A DNA stretch of 64,000 nt from Mycolicibacterium sp. P9-64. GTDB lineage: Bacteria; Actinomycetota; Actinomycetes; Mycobacteriales; Mycobacteriaceae. The notes under the pieces were generated by a model, which searched no databases, was not told the origin of the DNA, and was given only the letters and a program-made list of their open reading frames with translations. This document shows positions 24,928 to 35,222 of the stretch, piece after piece. Position numbers and translations under genes: made by a program. The stretch lies in assembly GCF_008329605.1 (NCBI RefSeq), contig NZ_NPKO01000014.1, forward strand, positions 105,413 through 169,412. Direction: 5' to 3'. How positions within the stretch are numbered: the first letter of the stretch is position 1; each line of letters opens with the position of its first letter.

Positions 24928-26433
24928 ATGCGCGTCTACGACACCCTCATCGTCGGTACCGGGTTCACCGGCATCGGCACCGCCATCAAGCTGACACAGG
25001 CGGGCGTCGACGACTTCATCATGGTCGAGCGTCACGAACGCGTCGGCGGTACCTGGCGTGACAACACCTATCCCGGTGCGGCATGCGACATTCCGTCACT
25101 GTTGTACTCGTTCTCGTTCGTCGCCAACCCGACGTGGTCGCGGGCCTACTCTCCCGCCGACGAGATCCGCGGACACATCGAGGACATGGTCGACCGCTTC
25201 GACCTTCGGCGCAGAATCCAGTTCCGTACCGAGGTCAACGGGCTGTCGTTCGACGAGGACGAGGGCGTCTGGACGGTCTCCACGACGCCGTCCAAAAATG
25301 GCCGCAAGGTGGTGTTCCGCGCCCGCACCGTCGTCTTGGCCTCCGGCCCGCTGCCCGACCATAGGTGGCCCGACGTCCGCGGCATCGACACCTACGAGGG
25401 CAAGAAGATCCACAGCGCCAACTGGGACCACGACTACGACTTCACCGGAAAGCGCGTGGCGGTCATCGGCACCGGCGCCAGCGCCGTGCAGATCGTGCCC
25501 GAGCTGGTCAAGCAGGCCGCGTTCGTCAAGGTCTTTCAGCGCACGCCCGGCTGGGTGATCCCACGATTGGACATCGCCACCCCGGCGCCCGCACAGGCGT
25601 TGTTCGCGAAGGTGCCTGCCGCACAACGACTTGCCAGGCGCGCCCTGTTCTGGGGTCACGAGGCCAGTGCGACGGCGCTGGTATGGAAGACACCTATGAA
25701 CCGCCTCGTGTCGCGGCTCGGCAAGGCCCACCTGCGCAGGCAGGTCAAGGATCCGTGGCTGCGCAGGCAACTGACCCCGGACTTCACCCCCGGCTGCAAG
25801 CGGATGCTGGTGTCGAGCGATTACTACCCGGCGCTGCAGCGGGACAACTGCAAGCTCATCGACTGGCCCATCGCGACCATGAGCCCGGTCGGGATCCGCA
25901 CCAGCGACGGCGTCGAGCACCACCTGGACGCGATCGTGTTCGCCACCGGGTACGACGTGCACCTGACCGGGCCGCCATATGCGGTCACCGGAATCGGCGG
26001 GCGGTCGTTGGCCGACGAGTGGGTGCGCGGCGCGCAGGCCTACAAGAGCATCAACGCCAGCGGCTACCCCAACCTGTTCTTCATGACCGGACCCAACTCC
26101 GGCCCAGGACACAACTCGTTACTGGTCTTCGTCGAGGGACAGATCGACTACGCCGTGTCCGGCATCACGACGATCTTGAAGCACGACTTCCGGTATCTCG
26201 ACGTGCGCGCCGACGTTCAGCGCAGCCACAACGAGGAGCTGCAGAAGCGGCTGACCAAGACCACCTGGATGAGTGGCTGCAGCAGCTGGTACCTGACCGC
26301 CGACGGATTCAACGCGTCGATGTACCCAGGCTTCGCGACACAGTATCTTCGACAGATGCGCGACTTCCAGCTGAGCGACTACGTGACTGCGGACGCGAGG
26401 GGTGCGCGCGTCCCCATTTCGTCGTCGTCCTGA
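24928..26433 (+). CDS. Flavin-containing Baeyer-Villiger-type monooxygenase (MymA/EthA-like)
   Basis: A 501-residue type I BVMO-like enzyme, which inserts O2-derived oxygen into ketones with FAD and NADPH. It has two Rossmann motifs (TLIVGTGFTGIGTA near the N-terminus; VAVIGTGASAVQIVPEL) and between them the BVMO fingerprint YEGKKIHSANWDHD (FxGxxxHxxxW with Tyr for Phe). It also has HERVGGTWRDNTYPGAACD and FATGYDVH. ATG lies 1 nt after the di-iron gene. Closest analogues I recognise are MymA (Rv3083) and EthA. With the esterase and SDR it forms a ketone-to-ester-to-alcohol module. Confidence 0.92.
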   Translation: MRVYDTLIVGTGFTGIGTAIKLTQAGVDDFIMVERHERVGGTWRDNTYPGAACDIPSLLYSFSFVANPTWSRAYSPADEIRGHIEDMVDRFDLRRRIQFRTEVNGLSFDEDEGVWTVSTTPSKNGRKVVFRARTVVLASGPLPDHRWPDVRGIDTYEGKKIHSANWDHDYDFTGKRVAVIGTGASAVQIVPELVKQAAFVKVFQRTPGWVIPRLDIATPAPAQALFAKVPAAQRLARRALFWGHEASATALVWKTPMNRLVSRLGKAHLRRQVKDPWLRRQLTPDFTPGCKRMLVSSDYYPALQRDNCKLIDWPIATMSPVGIRTSDGVEHHLDAIVFATGYDVHLTGPPYAVTGIGGRSLADEWVRGAQAYKSINASGYPNLFFMTGPNSGPGHNSLLVFVEGQIDYAVSGITTILKHDFRYLDVRADVQRSHNEELQKRLTKTTWMSGCSSWYLTADGFNASMYPGFATQYLRQMRDFQLSDYVTADARGARVPISSSS

Positions 26434-26434
26434 C

Positions 26435-27346
26435 ATGGCCGCAAAGCAGCCGCGACAGCAGGCAGGCGCGATATCGGCGATTCTCAAGCAGATTCGGCGG
26501 AGTTCGCGTGACGTCGTCGAGTCGGCGGTCTCGCAGCTGTTCGACGCTGCGGTGCAGCCGCACGGTGTCGAGGCGTCCGGTGAGTACCGGATCGAGGAGC
26601 TGGCGCGGCTGGCAGGCACCACCACCCGCAACATCCGCGTGTATCGCGACCGCGGGCTGCTGCACCCGCCGCTGCGAGTGGGGCGCATCGCGCTGTTCAA
26701 CGACACCCACCTGACCCGGCTGCGGTTGGTCACCTCGTTGCTCGACCGCGGGTACAACATCGCCCACGTCCACGAGATGCTGTCCGCCTGGGAGCAGGGC
26801 AAGGACATCGGCGACATGCTCGGCCTCGAGTCCGCCATCGCGGGCAGTTGGGCAACCGAGCGTCCCGAGCGGATGTCGGTCGACGAAGCCCGACAATTGG
26901 TCGACGACGATGCGGCGTTCGAACGACTCACCGGCAACGGAGTGATCAAGCTCGACGGCGATGGCGCCAACGCAACGGTGGTGCGGCCCAAGCTGATCGA
27001 GGCCTTCAACGAGATCCGGCAGTACGGCATCAGCGCCGACAAGCTCGTCGACATCCACGAACAGATCCTGCCCCTCACCGATCAGATCAGCGCGATCCTC
27101 GTGCAGGCCGGCGTGGATCACGTAGCCCACCGGATCAACCCTGGCGCCGCACTGCCGCCGGACACCGAAGTGGCCGAGCTGATCACGATGCTGGTGAGGT
27201 TCCGCACTCAGGCGGTGGCGGCGGTCAGCGCCACCCTGGCGTTCTCGATCGAGTCGACCATCGAATCGGTGGTCAGCCAGATGCTGTCCGAGTTCATCGA
27301 GAAGGACCCGGTCCCCCCCGAAACCAAGGGGGCCAAGGAAGCCTGA
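26435..27346 (+). CDS. MerR-family transcriptional regulator
   Basis: A 303-residue regulator, larger than typical MerR proteins. After a disordered 50-residue N-terminus, the MerR winged helix spans YRIEELARLAGTTTRNIRVY to RLRLVTSLLDRGYNIAHVHEML (residues about 52-120). The long C-terminal helical domain has no metal-binding cysteines, so an organic effector is more likely. ATG is 1 nt after the BVMO stop, so it is the last gene of the operon. Candidate target: the inverted repeat at 22056-22073. The stretch 27347-27383 to convergent guaA shows no clear terminator. Confidence 0.86.
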   Translation: MAAKQPRQQAGAISAILKQIRRSSRDVVESAVSQLFDAAVQPHGVEASGEYRIEELARLAGTTTRNIRVYRDRGLLHPPLRVGRIALFNDTHLTRLRLVTSLLDRGYNIAHVHEMLSAWEQGKDIGDMLGLESAIAGSWATERPERMSVDEARQLVDDDAAFERLTGNGVIKLDGDGANATVVRPKLIEAFNEIRQYGISADKLVDIHEQILPLTDQISAILVQAGVDHVAHRINPGAALPPDTEVAELITMLVRFRTQAVAAVSATLAFSIESTIESVVSQMLSEFIEKDPVPPETKGAKEA

Positions 27347-27383
27347 ACTACTCCCCGAGTCGCTTCGCTCCTGCCCGCCGGTA

Positions 27384-28952
<1,569 letters not shown>

Positions 28953-28998
28953 TCGCCCATTCTAGTGGCGGCCCTGCGGTCACCCCTGCCCAGCGGGG

Positions 28999-29181
28999 GT
29001 AGACGGGGGGTTTGGTCAGCTCGAGAATCTGCTGGGACAGTTCCAGCAGTTGGCAGTTCTGTTCGTCCTCCTCCTGCACCAGCAACCACTGGTGGTCGGC
29101 GATCACCTGACGCTTTGCGTCCGCACGGTTCTGACTGATCATGACGAAGGTCGGTAGCCAAGCCGCGTAAGTGCAGCGTAT
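28999..29181 (-). pseudogene. Probable remnant of a DUF1003-type membrane protein (C-terminal tail)
   Basis: Minus-strand reading gives TYAAWLPTFVMISQNRADAK and later LLELSQQILELTK. This resembles the end of the last membrane helix and the cytosolic coil of DUF1003 proteins. A stop (29184-29182) cuts it off upstream, the membrane helices are missing, and the frame has no stop of its own before running into guaA. It accounts for the 278-nt gap between guaA and the kinase gene. The family match is from memory and should be tested. Confidence 0.4.
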
Positions 29182-29230
29182 TCACAGGCAGATGGCACGA
29201 ACCGTGCGAATCAGTGTTTGCTATCTGGCC

Positions 29231-30538
29231 TTACGCGTAGCCGGGCAGCCATTTCTCGGCAAAGCTCAGATAGGGCGCTTCTGCGTGCAACTGACAACAC
29301 ACGCCCACCACACCGGCCAACACGCGCACCACCATCGCGTATTCAGGAGGGAGGCTCAACGAACGTGACGTTTGATAGTGCTCGCCCGTGACGTCTATCG
29401 CGGTACCGGCCACTCGCTGCATCCAGTTGCGGCTGAATTGGAACATTGGCGATTTCAGCGGATCGGACAGGGGGCGTAGGTAGTTCATGATCTCCTGTGC
29501 GCCTACCGCGGACCCGGGTGAGACGAACCCGGCCGTCCGCCCCTGAACGACCAACTCGTCGTACCGTTCCTCGACCGCCAACCGCAGGAGTGCGCCCAAT
29601 TCGGGCGGTAGGCCTTCGGGAAACGGTTGCACGGCGCCAAAGTCGATGATTCCCATCCGCCCATCGGCCAGCATCATGAAATTGCCAGGGTGCGGATCCC
29701 CGTGCAGGAACTTGGCCCGCGCTGGCGCCTCGAAGCTGAACTCCCCCAAACACGAACCGGCGTTGTTGCGTTCGTCCTGTGTGCCGTCCTTGATGATCTT
29801 CGACAGCGCGCGGCCGTCCATCCACTCCGACACCACCACCTTGGGTGCACTAGCGATCACCTTGGGCACCGTGAACTTGGCGTGCCCGTCGAAGGCAGCT
29901 GCGAAGGCACGCTGAGCGTCCGCCTCCTGGCGGTAGTCCAATTCGGCTTCGGTGCGGTCGATGAGCTCATCGACCACCGCCTTGACGTCGACATTGGGCA
30001 TCAACAACTTGCCGACCGACGCGAACCTCCGCAGCGTCCGCAGATCGGACTTCAGCGCCTCCTCGGCGCCGGGATACTGCACCTTCACCGCCACCGTCCG
30101 ACCATCGGCCCACACAGCGCGATGCACCTGGCCGATGCTCGCCGATGCTGCAGGAACGTCGTCGAAGTCGCTGAATCGTTGCCGCCATTGCGTACCCAGC
30201 TGGCGGTTGAGCACCCGATGCACCGACGCGATCGGCATCGGCGGCGCCTCGGCTTGGAGCTTGGTCAACGCCTCGCGATACGGCGCTGCGTACCGTTCGG
30301 GCATTCCCGCCTCGAACACACTCAATGCCTGGCCGACCTTCATCGCCCCGCCCTTGAGCTCCCCAAGTACCGCGAACAACTGCTCGGCGGCCTTGTCCAC
30401 CAGCTCGGCGTTCACCTCGTCGCGATCGCGGCCAGCGATCCGCTGCCCCACCCCCAGCGCATAGCGCCCAGCGATGCCCAACGGAAGCTGCACGGCCTTG
30501 GCCGTGCGCGAGGACGCGCTTCGCCTCATCTTGGCCAT
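29231..30538 (-). CDS. ABC1/UbiB/ADCK-family atypical kinase, last gene of the mce operon
   Basis: A 435-residue ABC1 (UbiB/COQ8-like) protein. It carries the family-specific motifs KGGAMKVGQALS (KxGQ), ASASIGQVHRA (Ala-rich loop replacing the P-loop), VAVKVQYPG (lysine), FLHGDPHPGNFMM (catalytic loop) and GIIDFGAV (DFG). Such proteins bind ATP and act in quinone or isoprenoid lipid metabolism and lipid trafficking. It starts directly after the DUF4334 gene stop with no intergenic base, hence the same transcript. A kinase attached to an mce lipid-transport operon suggests control or remodelling of the imported lipid. Substrate unknown. Confidence 0.9.
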   Translation of the reverse strand: MAKMRRSASSRTAKAVQLPLGIAGRYALGVGQRIAGRDRDEVNAELVDKAAEQLFAVLGELKGGAMKVGQALSVFEAGMPERYAAPYREALTKLQAEAPPMPIASVHRVLNRQLGTQWRQRFSDFDDVPAASASIGQVHRAVWADGRTVAVKVQYPGAEEALKSDLRTLRRFASVGKLLMPNVDVKAVVDELIDRTEAELDYRQEADAQRAFAAAFDGHAKFTVPKVIASAPKVVVSEWMDGRALSKIIKDGTQDERNNAGSCLGEFSFEAPARAKFLHGDPHPGNFMMLADGRMGIIDFGAVQPFPEGLPPELGALLRLAVEERYDELVVQGRTAGFVSPGSAVGAQEIMNYLRPLSDPLKSPMFQFSRNWMQRVAGTAIDVTGEHYQTSRSLSLPPEYAMVVRVLAGVVGVCCQLHAEAPYLSFAEKWLPGYA

Positions 30539-31102
30539 CTAGACCACTCCATCCCACCGTTGCAGCACGAAGAAGTACGGCGCCGACGAGCCACGCAGAT
30601 CCATCGCACCGATCACGACGTCGTCGGAGATCTTGCGGAAGAAGTCGATGACGGGAAGTTGGTCGTAGACCATCGCCGCCGTCACCACGCCGCGGTAGCT
30701 GATGGCGCGGAGCCTGGCCCTGGCAGCGCGGGTCTGCAGCACCGGCCGAAGCGCGGCGACCCCCCATCGCACCAACGGCGCGACCCTAGCCGGTATCGCG
30801 ACGGCGAGCCCGAGCCGCATCGGCACCAGCCCGGGATTCATCGCCCACCTCGTCTCGCCGGCACCCATCAACAACGGGTGCACGGTCTCTGCGTCGACGA
30901 ACTGCTTTCCCCACCAACCGCTGGCCTCGAGCAGACCGTCCAGCGGGTGGCCGGTCTGCAGCTCGGCCCCGCGCCACGTTCCGATCATGAAGTCGGGCTC
31001 GACCGGACCGGCGGCATCGAACATTGCCAACGCCTCGTCGGTGGTGGTCGGCACGGTGGGGAGCAGTTCGTCGATCGGAGGGCAGGTATCCACGTCGGTC
31101 AC
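30539..31102 (-). CDS. GXWXG / DUF4334 domain protein
   Basis: A 187-residue soluble protein with a GXWXG domain (MIGTWRGAELQTGHPLDG) followed by a DUF4334 domain (AISYRGVVTAAMVYDQLPVID, FRKISDDVVIGAMD, FFVLQRW). The fold is lipocalin-like and probably binds a hydrophobic ligand; no enzymatic activity is assigned. GTG start with AGGTGGG upstream, overlapping the oxygenase stop (GTGA). In the mce operon context it may carry the imported lipid in the cytosol between transporter, oxygenase and kinase; that is inference. Confidence 0.85.
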   Translation of the reverse strand: MTDVDTCPPIDELLPTVPTTTDEALAMFDAAGPVEPDFMIGTWRGAELQTGHPLDGLLEASGWWGKQFVDAETVHPLLMGAGETRWAMNPGLVPMRLGLAVAIPARVAPLVRWGVAALRPVLQTRAARARLRAISYRGVVTAAMVYDQLPVIDFFRKISDDVVIGAMDLRGSSAPYFFVLQRWDGVV

Positions 31103-31965
31103 GATCCCACCTTCGCCGATCGGGCGCGCGCCCATCCACTTCGGGCTTCCTCGTGCCACTTGAACGGCGTTGGAACCAGGGGCCATGCGCGGCGGATCGT
31201 GGCGCGCACGCTCCGGTACGCCACCTCGTCGGCCTTCGACCACGCGATGCCGAATCGCTCACGGGTCGGTTTCGGCAGGCCGCCGAAGATCACCAGCCGC
31301 AGCGGTGGCGCCAGCAGCATCCGCACCGGCAGCGTGGGTAACGTGCGATCGGCCAGCGGCTTCAGCCGTGCGTGCACGGGAAAGTACGGTGACTTGCTCA
31401 TGTCTGGTACCGCGCGCCGGTTGATGAACTCGATCAGGTAGTCCGACGCCGGATTCGGTTCGAGGACGCCATTGCAGTAGCGCTCGAAGTCGGCCTCGAA
31501 CGCGGCGCGGTCAGGTGGCATCGGCGCGGTGCTGACGCCGTAGCGCCGGTACCACTCGCAGCCTTCGCGGTAGAGCTGCTCCCACTGCGCCTCCGACAGC
31601 TTGGCCGTATCCCAGTGTCCCGCGACACGATCCACCATGCGCTGGAAGGTGGCATGCGCCCACCAGTACGTCTCGGGGGTCAGCGCGTGGTACCGGCGCC
31701 CATCGGGCATGTGTCCCTTGATGTCTCGATGGTAGTCGCGGACGGCCGCCCCGGTGGTCTCCGCGTCGTCGCGGTACACGGTGCCGAGAATGCCCGGCAG
31801 TGAACGGAATACCCGGTCGACTGGGTCGTCGAAGAAGTTCGAATGCTGGATGAGTGCGTGACCGATGGCAGGATGCATGGTCTGCAACAACCCGGCGGAA
31901 CCGCCTTCGAAGGCGATCCGCATGTCGCCCGCCCACCGCCAGAGCAACGAGTGCTCGTCGAGCAT
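31099..31965 (-). CDS. MpaB/latex-clearing-type oxygenase (DUF2236)
   Basis: A 288-residue oxygenase-MpaB/DUF2236 protein. This family includes rubber oxygenase Lcp and mycophenolic-acid MpaB, helical heme-type oxygenases acting on isoprenoid chains. Conserved stretches are the helix with candidate heme-ligand histidines (TMHPAIGHALIQHSNF), YRDDAETTGAAVRDYHRDIKG and ALTPETYWWAHATFQRMVD. Start at 31965 behind GGAGGGACC. Its stop overlaps the DUF4334 start, and 1 nt separates it from the preceding gene. A lipid-cleaving or hydroxylating enzyme at the end of an import operon suggests the cargo is oxidised on arrival. Confidence 0.88.
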   Translation of the reverse strand: MLDEHSLLWRWAGDMRIAFEGGSAGLLQTMHPAIGHALIQHSNFFDDPVDRVFRSLPGILGTVYRDDAETTGAAVRDYHRDIKGHMPDGRRYHALTPETYWWAHATFQRMVDRVAGHWDTAKLSEAQWEQLYREGCEWYRRYGVSTAPMPPDRAAFEADFERYCNGVLEPNPASDYLIEFINRRAVPDMSKSPYFPVHARLKPLADRTLPTLPVRMLLAPPLRLVIFGGLPKPTRERFGIAWSKADEVAYRSVRATIRRAWPLVPTPFKWHEEARSGWARARSAKVGS

Positions 31966-31966
31966 G

Positions 31967-32755
31967 TCAGGTCCCTCCGTACGCCGGTCGCAATGATCCA
32001 GCGAGCGCGGCAAGCGGGACACGCAGGATGACGGTGCCGCCATCCATCGACCACACCAATCTGTCTTGGGGACTGGGGTTCTCCCGCAGCAGCGGTTCGT
32101 CCGGCATGTACAGCACCAGCGCATCCTGCACCAGCCCGAAGCCGCGGTAGTCCCCCGAGTAGCCGGCACCGTCGGGTCCTGGCTGCCACTCCTGCACCGT
32201 GAACGGGTAGGTCTCGGGTGCGTGCGGCGGCTGGGCGGCCGCCAAGGCGTCCGGCAGCAGGGGCGCAGCTGCCGACGAGACGGCGGCGACCGCGTCGACG
32301 CCTGGCTTGAACAGGTCGGCGAGGGCGAGTCGGCGCCCACTGCCCATGTCGAAGACGAACGTCCGGTAGGCGTTGTTGCCCTGCATGCCGAACGGCTCGT
32401 AGGTCTCGTGCACGATCAGCGACTTCACCTGGCCAGGACCGGGATAGATCTCGTAGACGCTGCGCGCACTGCTGTCCCGCGGCGTCTCGGTTCCCGTCTT
32501 GCGCCAGCCGGCCGCGAGCTTGCGGTAGAAGTCCTTCACGATGGGGCCCACCGCCGGGTTGTCGACGAACTCCTGCGGCAGGCCCAGCGAGAGCAGCATC
32601 TCAGCCTTGCGGTTCGAGACGACGACCGCCGTACACGTCGTCCCGTCCCAGGCACCGCCCAGTTCTCCGCAGAAGTCGGTGACGGAGGCGTTGGCGGTCG
32701 GCATCGTGGTGACCACGGTCGCCACCGCGGCCACCAGCGCCGCAGCGACCCTCAC
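31967..32755 (-). CDS. Secreted MPT64/RsiV-like (DUF3298) protein of the mce operon
   Basis: A 262-residue exported protein. The signal peptide (MRVAAALVAAVATVVTTMPT then ANAS) is followed by a Cys-containing N-terminal part (DFCGELGGAWDGTTCTAVVV) and a DUF3298-like domain (NNAYRTFVFDMGSGRRLALA, DALVLYMPDEPLL) like that of MPT64 and RsiV. The start is taken at GTG 32755 because it overlaps the upstream stop (GTGA). GTG 32788, with AGGGG upstream, is an alternative giving a longer basic N-terminus. Probably periplasmic and possibly substrate-binding; function unknown. Confidence 0.77.
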   Translation of the reverse strand: MRVAAALVAAVATVVTTMPTANASVTDFCGELGGAWDGTTCTAVVVSNRKAEMLLSLGLPQEFVDNPAVGPIVKDFYRKLAAGWRKTGTETPRDSSARSVYEIYPGPGQVKSLIVHETYEPFGMQGNNAYRTFVFDMGSGRRLALADLFKPGVDAVAAVSSAAAPLLPDALAAAQPPHAPETYPFTVQEWQPGPDGAGYSGDYRGFGLVQDALVLYMPDEPLLRENPSPQDRLVWSMDGGTVILRVPLAALAGSLRPAYGGT

Positions 32756-33300
32756 TGTTGCGGAAGCACGACGTTGGCGGCCAGCCACCGGTCCCCTACC
32801 TTCTGCATGGTCATCGACACCGCGAGGTAATCGGTTCGCGGGTCGGGTGACGCCGAGTTGGTGACGACCTGCTTGACGGCAAGCAGCACGTCGACGGAGT
32901 CGTCGCGCACGCCCTTCACCGCTGCGTCGAGCACGGTGCCGGTGGTGCTGACCTTGTTGTCGATCAACATCTTTCGCAGCTTCGCACTGGACTTGGCGTA
33001 GCCGTCCTTGAAGTCCCCGGTGGCGCCGTCCAGCACGGCGGTGAAGTTGTCGTCGATCTTGCTCTGGTCGGTGCTGGTGAGCGTGACGGCGAAGCCCTTC
33101 GCCGCCTCCAGCGCCTGGGCCGCGACGACGTCGTGCTGATGCTGACGCAGCAGCAGCCAGCCCTCCGCAGCCACGCCGGCGACGAGCGCGAGAAAAAGGA
33201 GCACGACCGCGGCCCGAACCAAGGTTCGGCGACGGCCAGGCGCGGGCGTCGATTCGGCCTCGTCGACGGTTTCGTCAGTCACTACAGTGCCTCTGGACAT
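32752..33300 (-). CDS. Mce-associated membrane protein 2
   Basis: A 182-residue Mce-associated (Mas) protein. A short acidic cytosolic N-terminus and one transmembrane helix (TLVRAAVVLLFLALVAGVAA) precede an extracytoplasmic NTF2/VirB8-like domain (FTAVLDGATGDFKDGYAKSS, RKMLIDNKVSTTGTVLDAAV, VGDRWLAANVVLP). Homologous to its neighbour at 33303. Such proteins stabilise or assemble Mce complexes. Start at Met 33300, with 2 nt between it and the upstream stop. Confidence 0.86.
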   Translation of the reverse strand: MSRGTVVTDETVDEAESTPAPGRRRTLVRAAVVLLFLALVAGVAAEGWLLLRQHQHDVVAAQALEAAKGFAVTLTSTDQSKIDDNFTAVLDGATGDFKDGYAKSSAKLRKMLIDNKVSTTGTVLDAAVKGVRDDSVDVLLAVKQVVTNSASPDPRTDYLAVSMTMQKVGDRWLAANVVLPQQ

Positions 33301-33302
33301 TG

Positions 33303-33929
33303 CTACAGAATCTCGACTTTGCTTGCCAGCCAACGGCCGTCGATGAGCTCCATCGTCATGTCGATCCTGTTCCTATCGATCCTCGGACTCGAGATGGCGG
33401 CGTTGGTGATCGACTGGTCGACGAACAACAGGACTTCGACCTTCGTCTTGGTTGCAGACTTCACCGCCGCGGACACGACGATGCCCCGTCCCGACGCCTT
33501 GTTGTCGATGAGGATCTGACGCAGCTGGGCCGACCCCTGGCTGTACGCGTCCTTGAACTCACCGGTGGCGCCATCGAGTGCCAGGCGGTAGTTGCCGTCG
33601 ATGTCCTTGGCGTCCAGCGACGTCAGCACCACCGCGTAACCTTGCGCGGCTTGCAGCCCCGCCTGGCTTGCCGCAGCGACCTGATTCTGCTCCCACAGTT
33701 TCCAGCCCAGGAAGCCGGACGTGCCAAGGGCGCCCACCAGCAGCAGGAGCACGGTCGTTGCCGCGACGGCGCGCCGCGTCATTCGGCGCCGCGGTGCCGC
33801 TTCTACGACTCCTTCGGCCAACTCTTCGGCGTCACCATCCTCCTCACTGACATCGACAACCTCCTGCTCGTCGTCTGGATCGTCGGCGACTTGCTCGAAG
33901 ACGTCTAGCGATCGCGTTCCTCTGGTCAT
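33303..33929 (-). CDS. Mce-associated membrane protein 1
   Basis: A 208-residue paralogue of the next gene. A long acidic N-terminus (DDPDDEQEVVDVSEEDGDAE) is followed by a basic stop (PRRRMTRR), a transmembrane helix (AVAATTVLLLLVGALGTSGF) and the Mas extracytoplasmic domain (YRLALDGATGEFKDAYSQGS, RQILIDNKASGRGIVVSAAV, IDGRWLASKVEIL). Located 21 nt after mceF. The tandem pair with conserved spacing is typical of the 3' part of mce operons. Confidence 0.87.
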   Translation of the reverse strand: MTRGTRSLDVFEQVADDPDDEQEVVDVSEEDGDAEELAEGVVEAAPRRRMTRRAVAATTVLLLLVGALGTSGFLGWKLWEQNQVAAASQAGLQAAQGYAVVLTSLDAKDIDGNYRLALDGATGEFKDAYSQGSAQLRQILIDNKASGRGIVVSAAVKSATKTKVEVLLFVDQSITNAAISSPRIDRNRIDMTMELIDGRWLASKVEIL

Positions 33930-33950
33930 ACGGCATCCAATCGGTATGCG

Positions 33951-35222
33951 TCAGTTCGGCATTGGAGTAGGCATCGACGGACCCCCGTAGGGGGTCGGCA
34001 TCGTGTATGGCGGATGGTTCGGCGTCGGATCGGTCCGTGCAAGCGGATCGGAGCCCGGCGGCGGACCGGCCGTGTCGTCGCCGGGCGGCCGCGGCGCGTT
34101 GCGCGCCCCGCGCACCAACAGCGCGGGGTCGGCGTTGGGACAATAGGTGTAGCGGTTGGGCTCCGGGAAGTCGGCCTGCGACGGTGGCAGGCGCGGCAGC
34201 CCGTAGTCGCAACGATACTTGGGATAGAGATCGGCGATCGCCCAGATGCCACCGTCGTGCAGCACCGAGGACGCACGATCGATCACTGAGTCGCGATCGG
34301 GCCGCCACAGGTTCTCCAACGCGGGAATGCGGTAATAGAACAACTGCGACACCGTCGTCAGGTTGCCGAGCAGCTGGACGACGTTCTCACGGTTCCCATT
34401 GATGAAGTCGTCGATGGTGGCCAGCTGTGGATTGGCCCGCTCGACGAGGGTCCGAAAGCCGCCGTCCATCTTGTTCACCCCGGCGAGAACCTCGTCCAAG
34501 TTGGTCGACGTGCGATTGAGCCCGGGCGTGACGTCGGACAGGGTGTTGAAGAAGACGCGGCTGGTCTTCAACATGCTGACCGTCTGCGGCAGCACGTCGT
34601 CCAGCGTCGCAGCGAGCAGGCTGGCGCCGTCGAAGATCGCAGCGAGTTTGCGTGGCCCATCACGCTGCACCCGTAGCTCCTCGAACATGACCTTGAGCTT
34701 CGTGGCGTCCAACTGCGCTAGGGCGCCGCGGCTGTCGTCGATGATCTTCGGCAGGGAGACCGGGATGGCCGCCTGCCCCGCGGGAAGCACCGTGCCATCG
34801 GTCAAGTACGGACCGCCGCCACGCTCGGGACGGAAGTCGAGGTACTGCTCGCCGGCCGCGGACAGGCCCGCCACGCGGACCGGGCTGTCCCGCGGAATGC
34901 GCTCCGACGCATCGACGGACGCGATGGCTTCGACACCAGTGTCGGTGATGTTGATCGACTCGATACGACCGATGGGAATCCCTCGCAGCGTGACGTCCTG
35001 GTTGGCGAGCAGGCCGCCGGATTCCGGCAGCATCACCCGCACCGACATGGTCGAACGAAGCGGGTTGATCCGCAGACCGCCGATGGCGATGTAGGTGAAT
35101 GCCACCACCACGGTGAGCACCAGACCAAGGCACGCCATCGGGATCCGGTGGCGGGACAGGAAGCGGGCCGCCGCGACGACCCTGGACGCCGCCCATTCCC
35201 ATGGGCTTACGGACGAGGTCAT
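33951..35222 (-). CDS. mceF: MceF-type substrate-binding protein
   Basis: A 423-residue Mce-family protein. An N-terminal signal-anchor (IPMACLGLVLTVVVAFTYIA) is followed by the MCE domain (SVRVMLPESGGLLANQDVTL, GIPIGRIESI), a long helical region (about 160-330) and a Pro-rich C-terminal tail (PPPGSDPLARTDPTPNHPPY). It is the sixth Mce subunit of the hexameric periplasm-spanning lipid shuttle. ATG 35222 overlaps the mceE stop (ATGA). Confidence 0.9.
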   Translation of the reverse strand: MTSSVSPWEWAASRVVAAARFLSRHRIPMACLGLVLTVVVAFTYIAIGGLRINPLRSTMSVRVMLPESGGLLANQDVTLRGIPIGRIESINITDTGVEAIASVDASERIPRDSPVRVAGLSAAGEQYLDFRPERGGGPYLTDGTVLPAGQAAIPVSLPKIIDDSRGALAQLDATKLKVMFEELRVQRDGPRKLAAIFDGASLLAATLDDVLPQTVSMLKTSRVFFNTLSDVTPGLNRTSTNLDEVLAGVNKMDGGFRTLVERANPQLATIDDFINGNRENVVQLLGNLTTVSQLFYYRIPALENLWRPDRDSVIDRASSVLHDGGIWAIADLYPKYRCDYGLPRLPPSQADFPEPNRYTYCPNADPALLVRGARNAPRPPGDDTAGPPPGSDPLARTDPTPNHPPYTMPTPYGGPSMPTPMPN

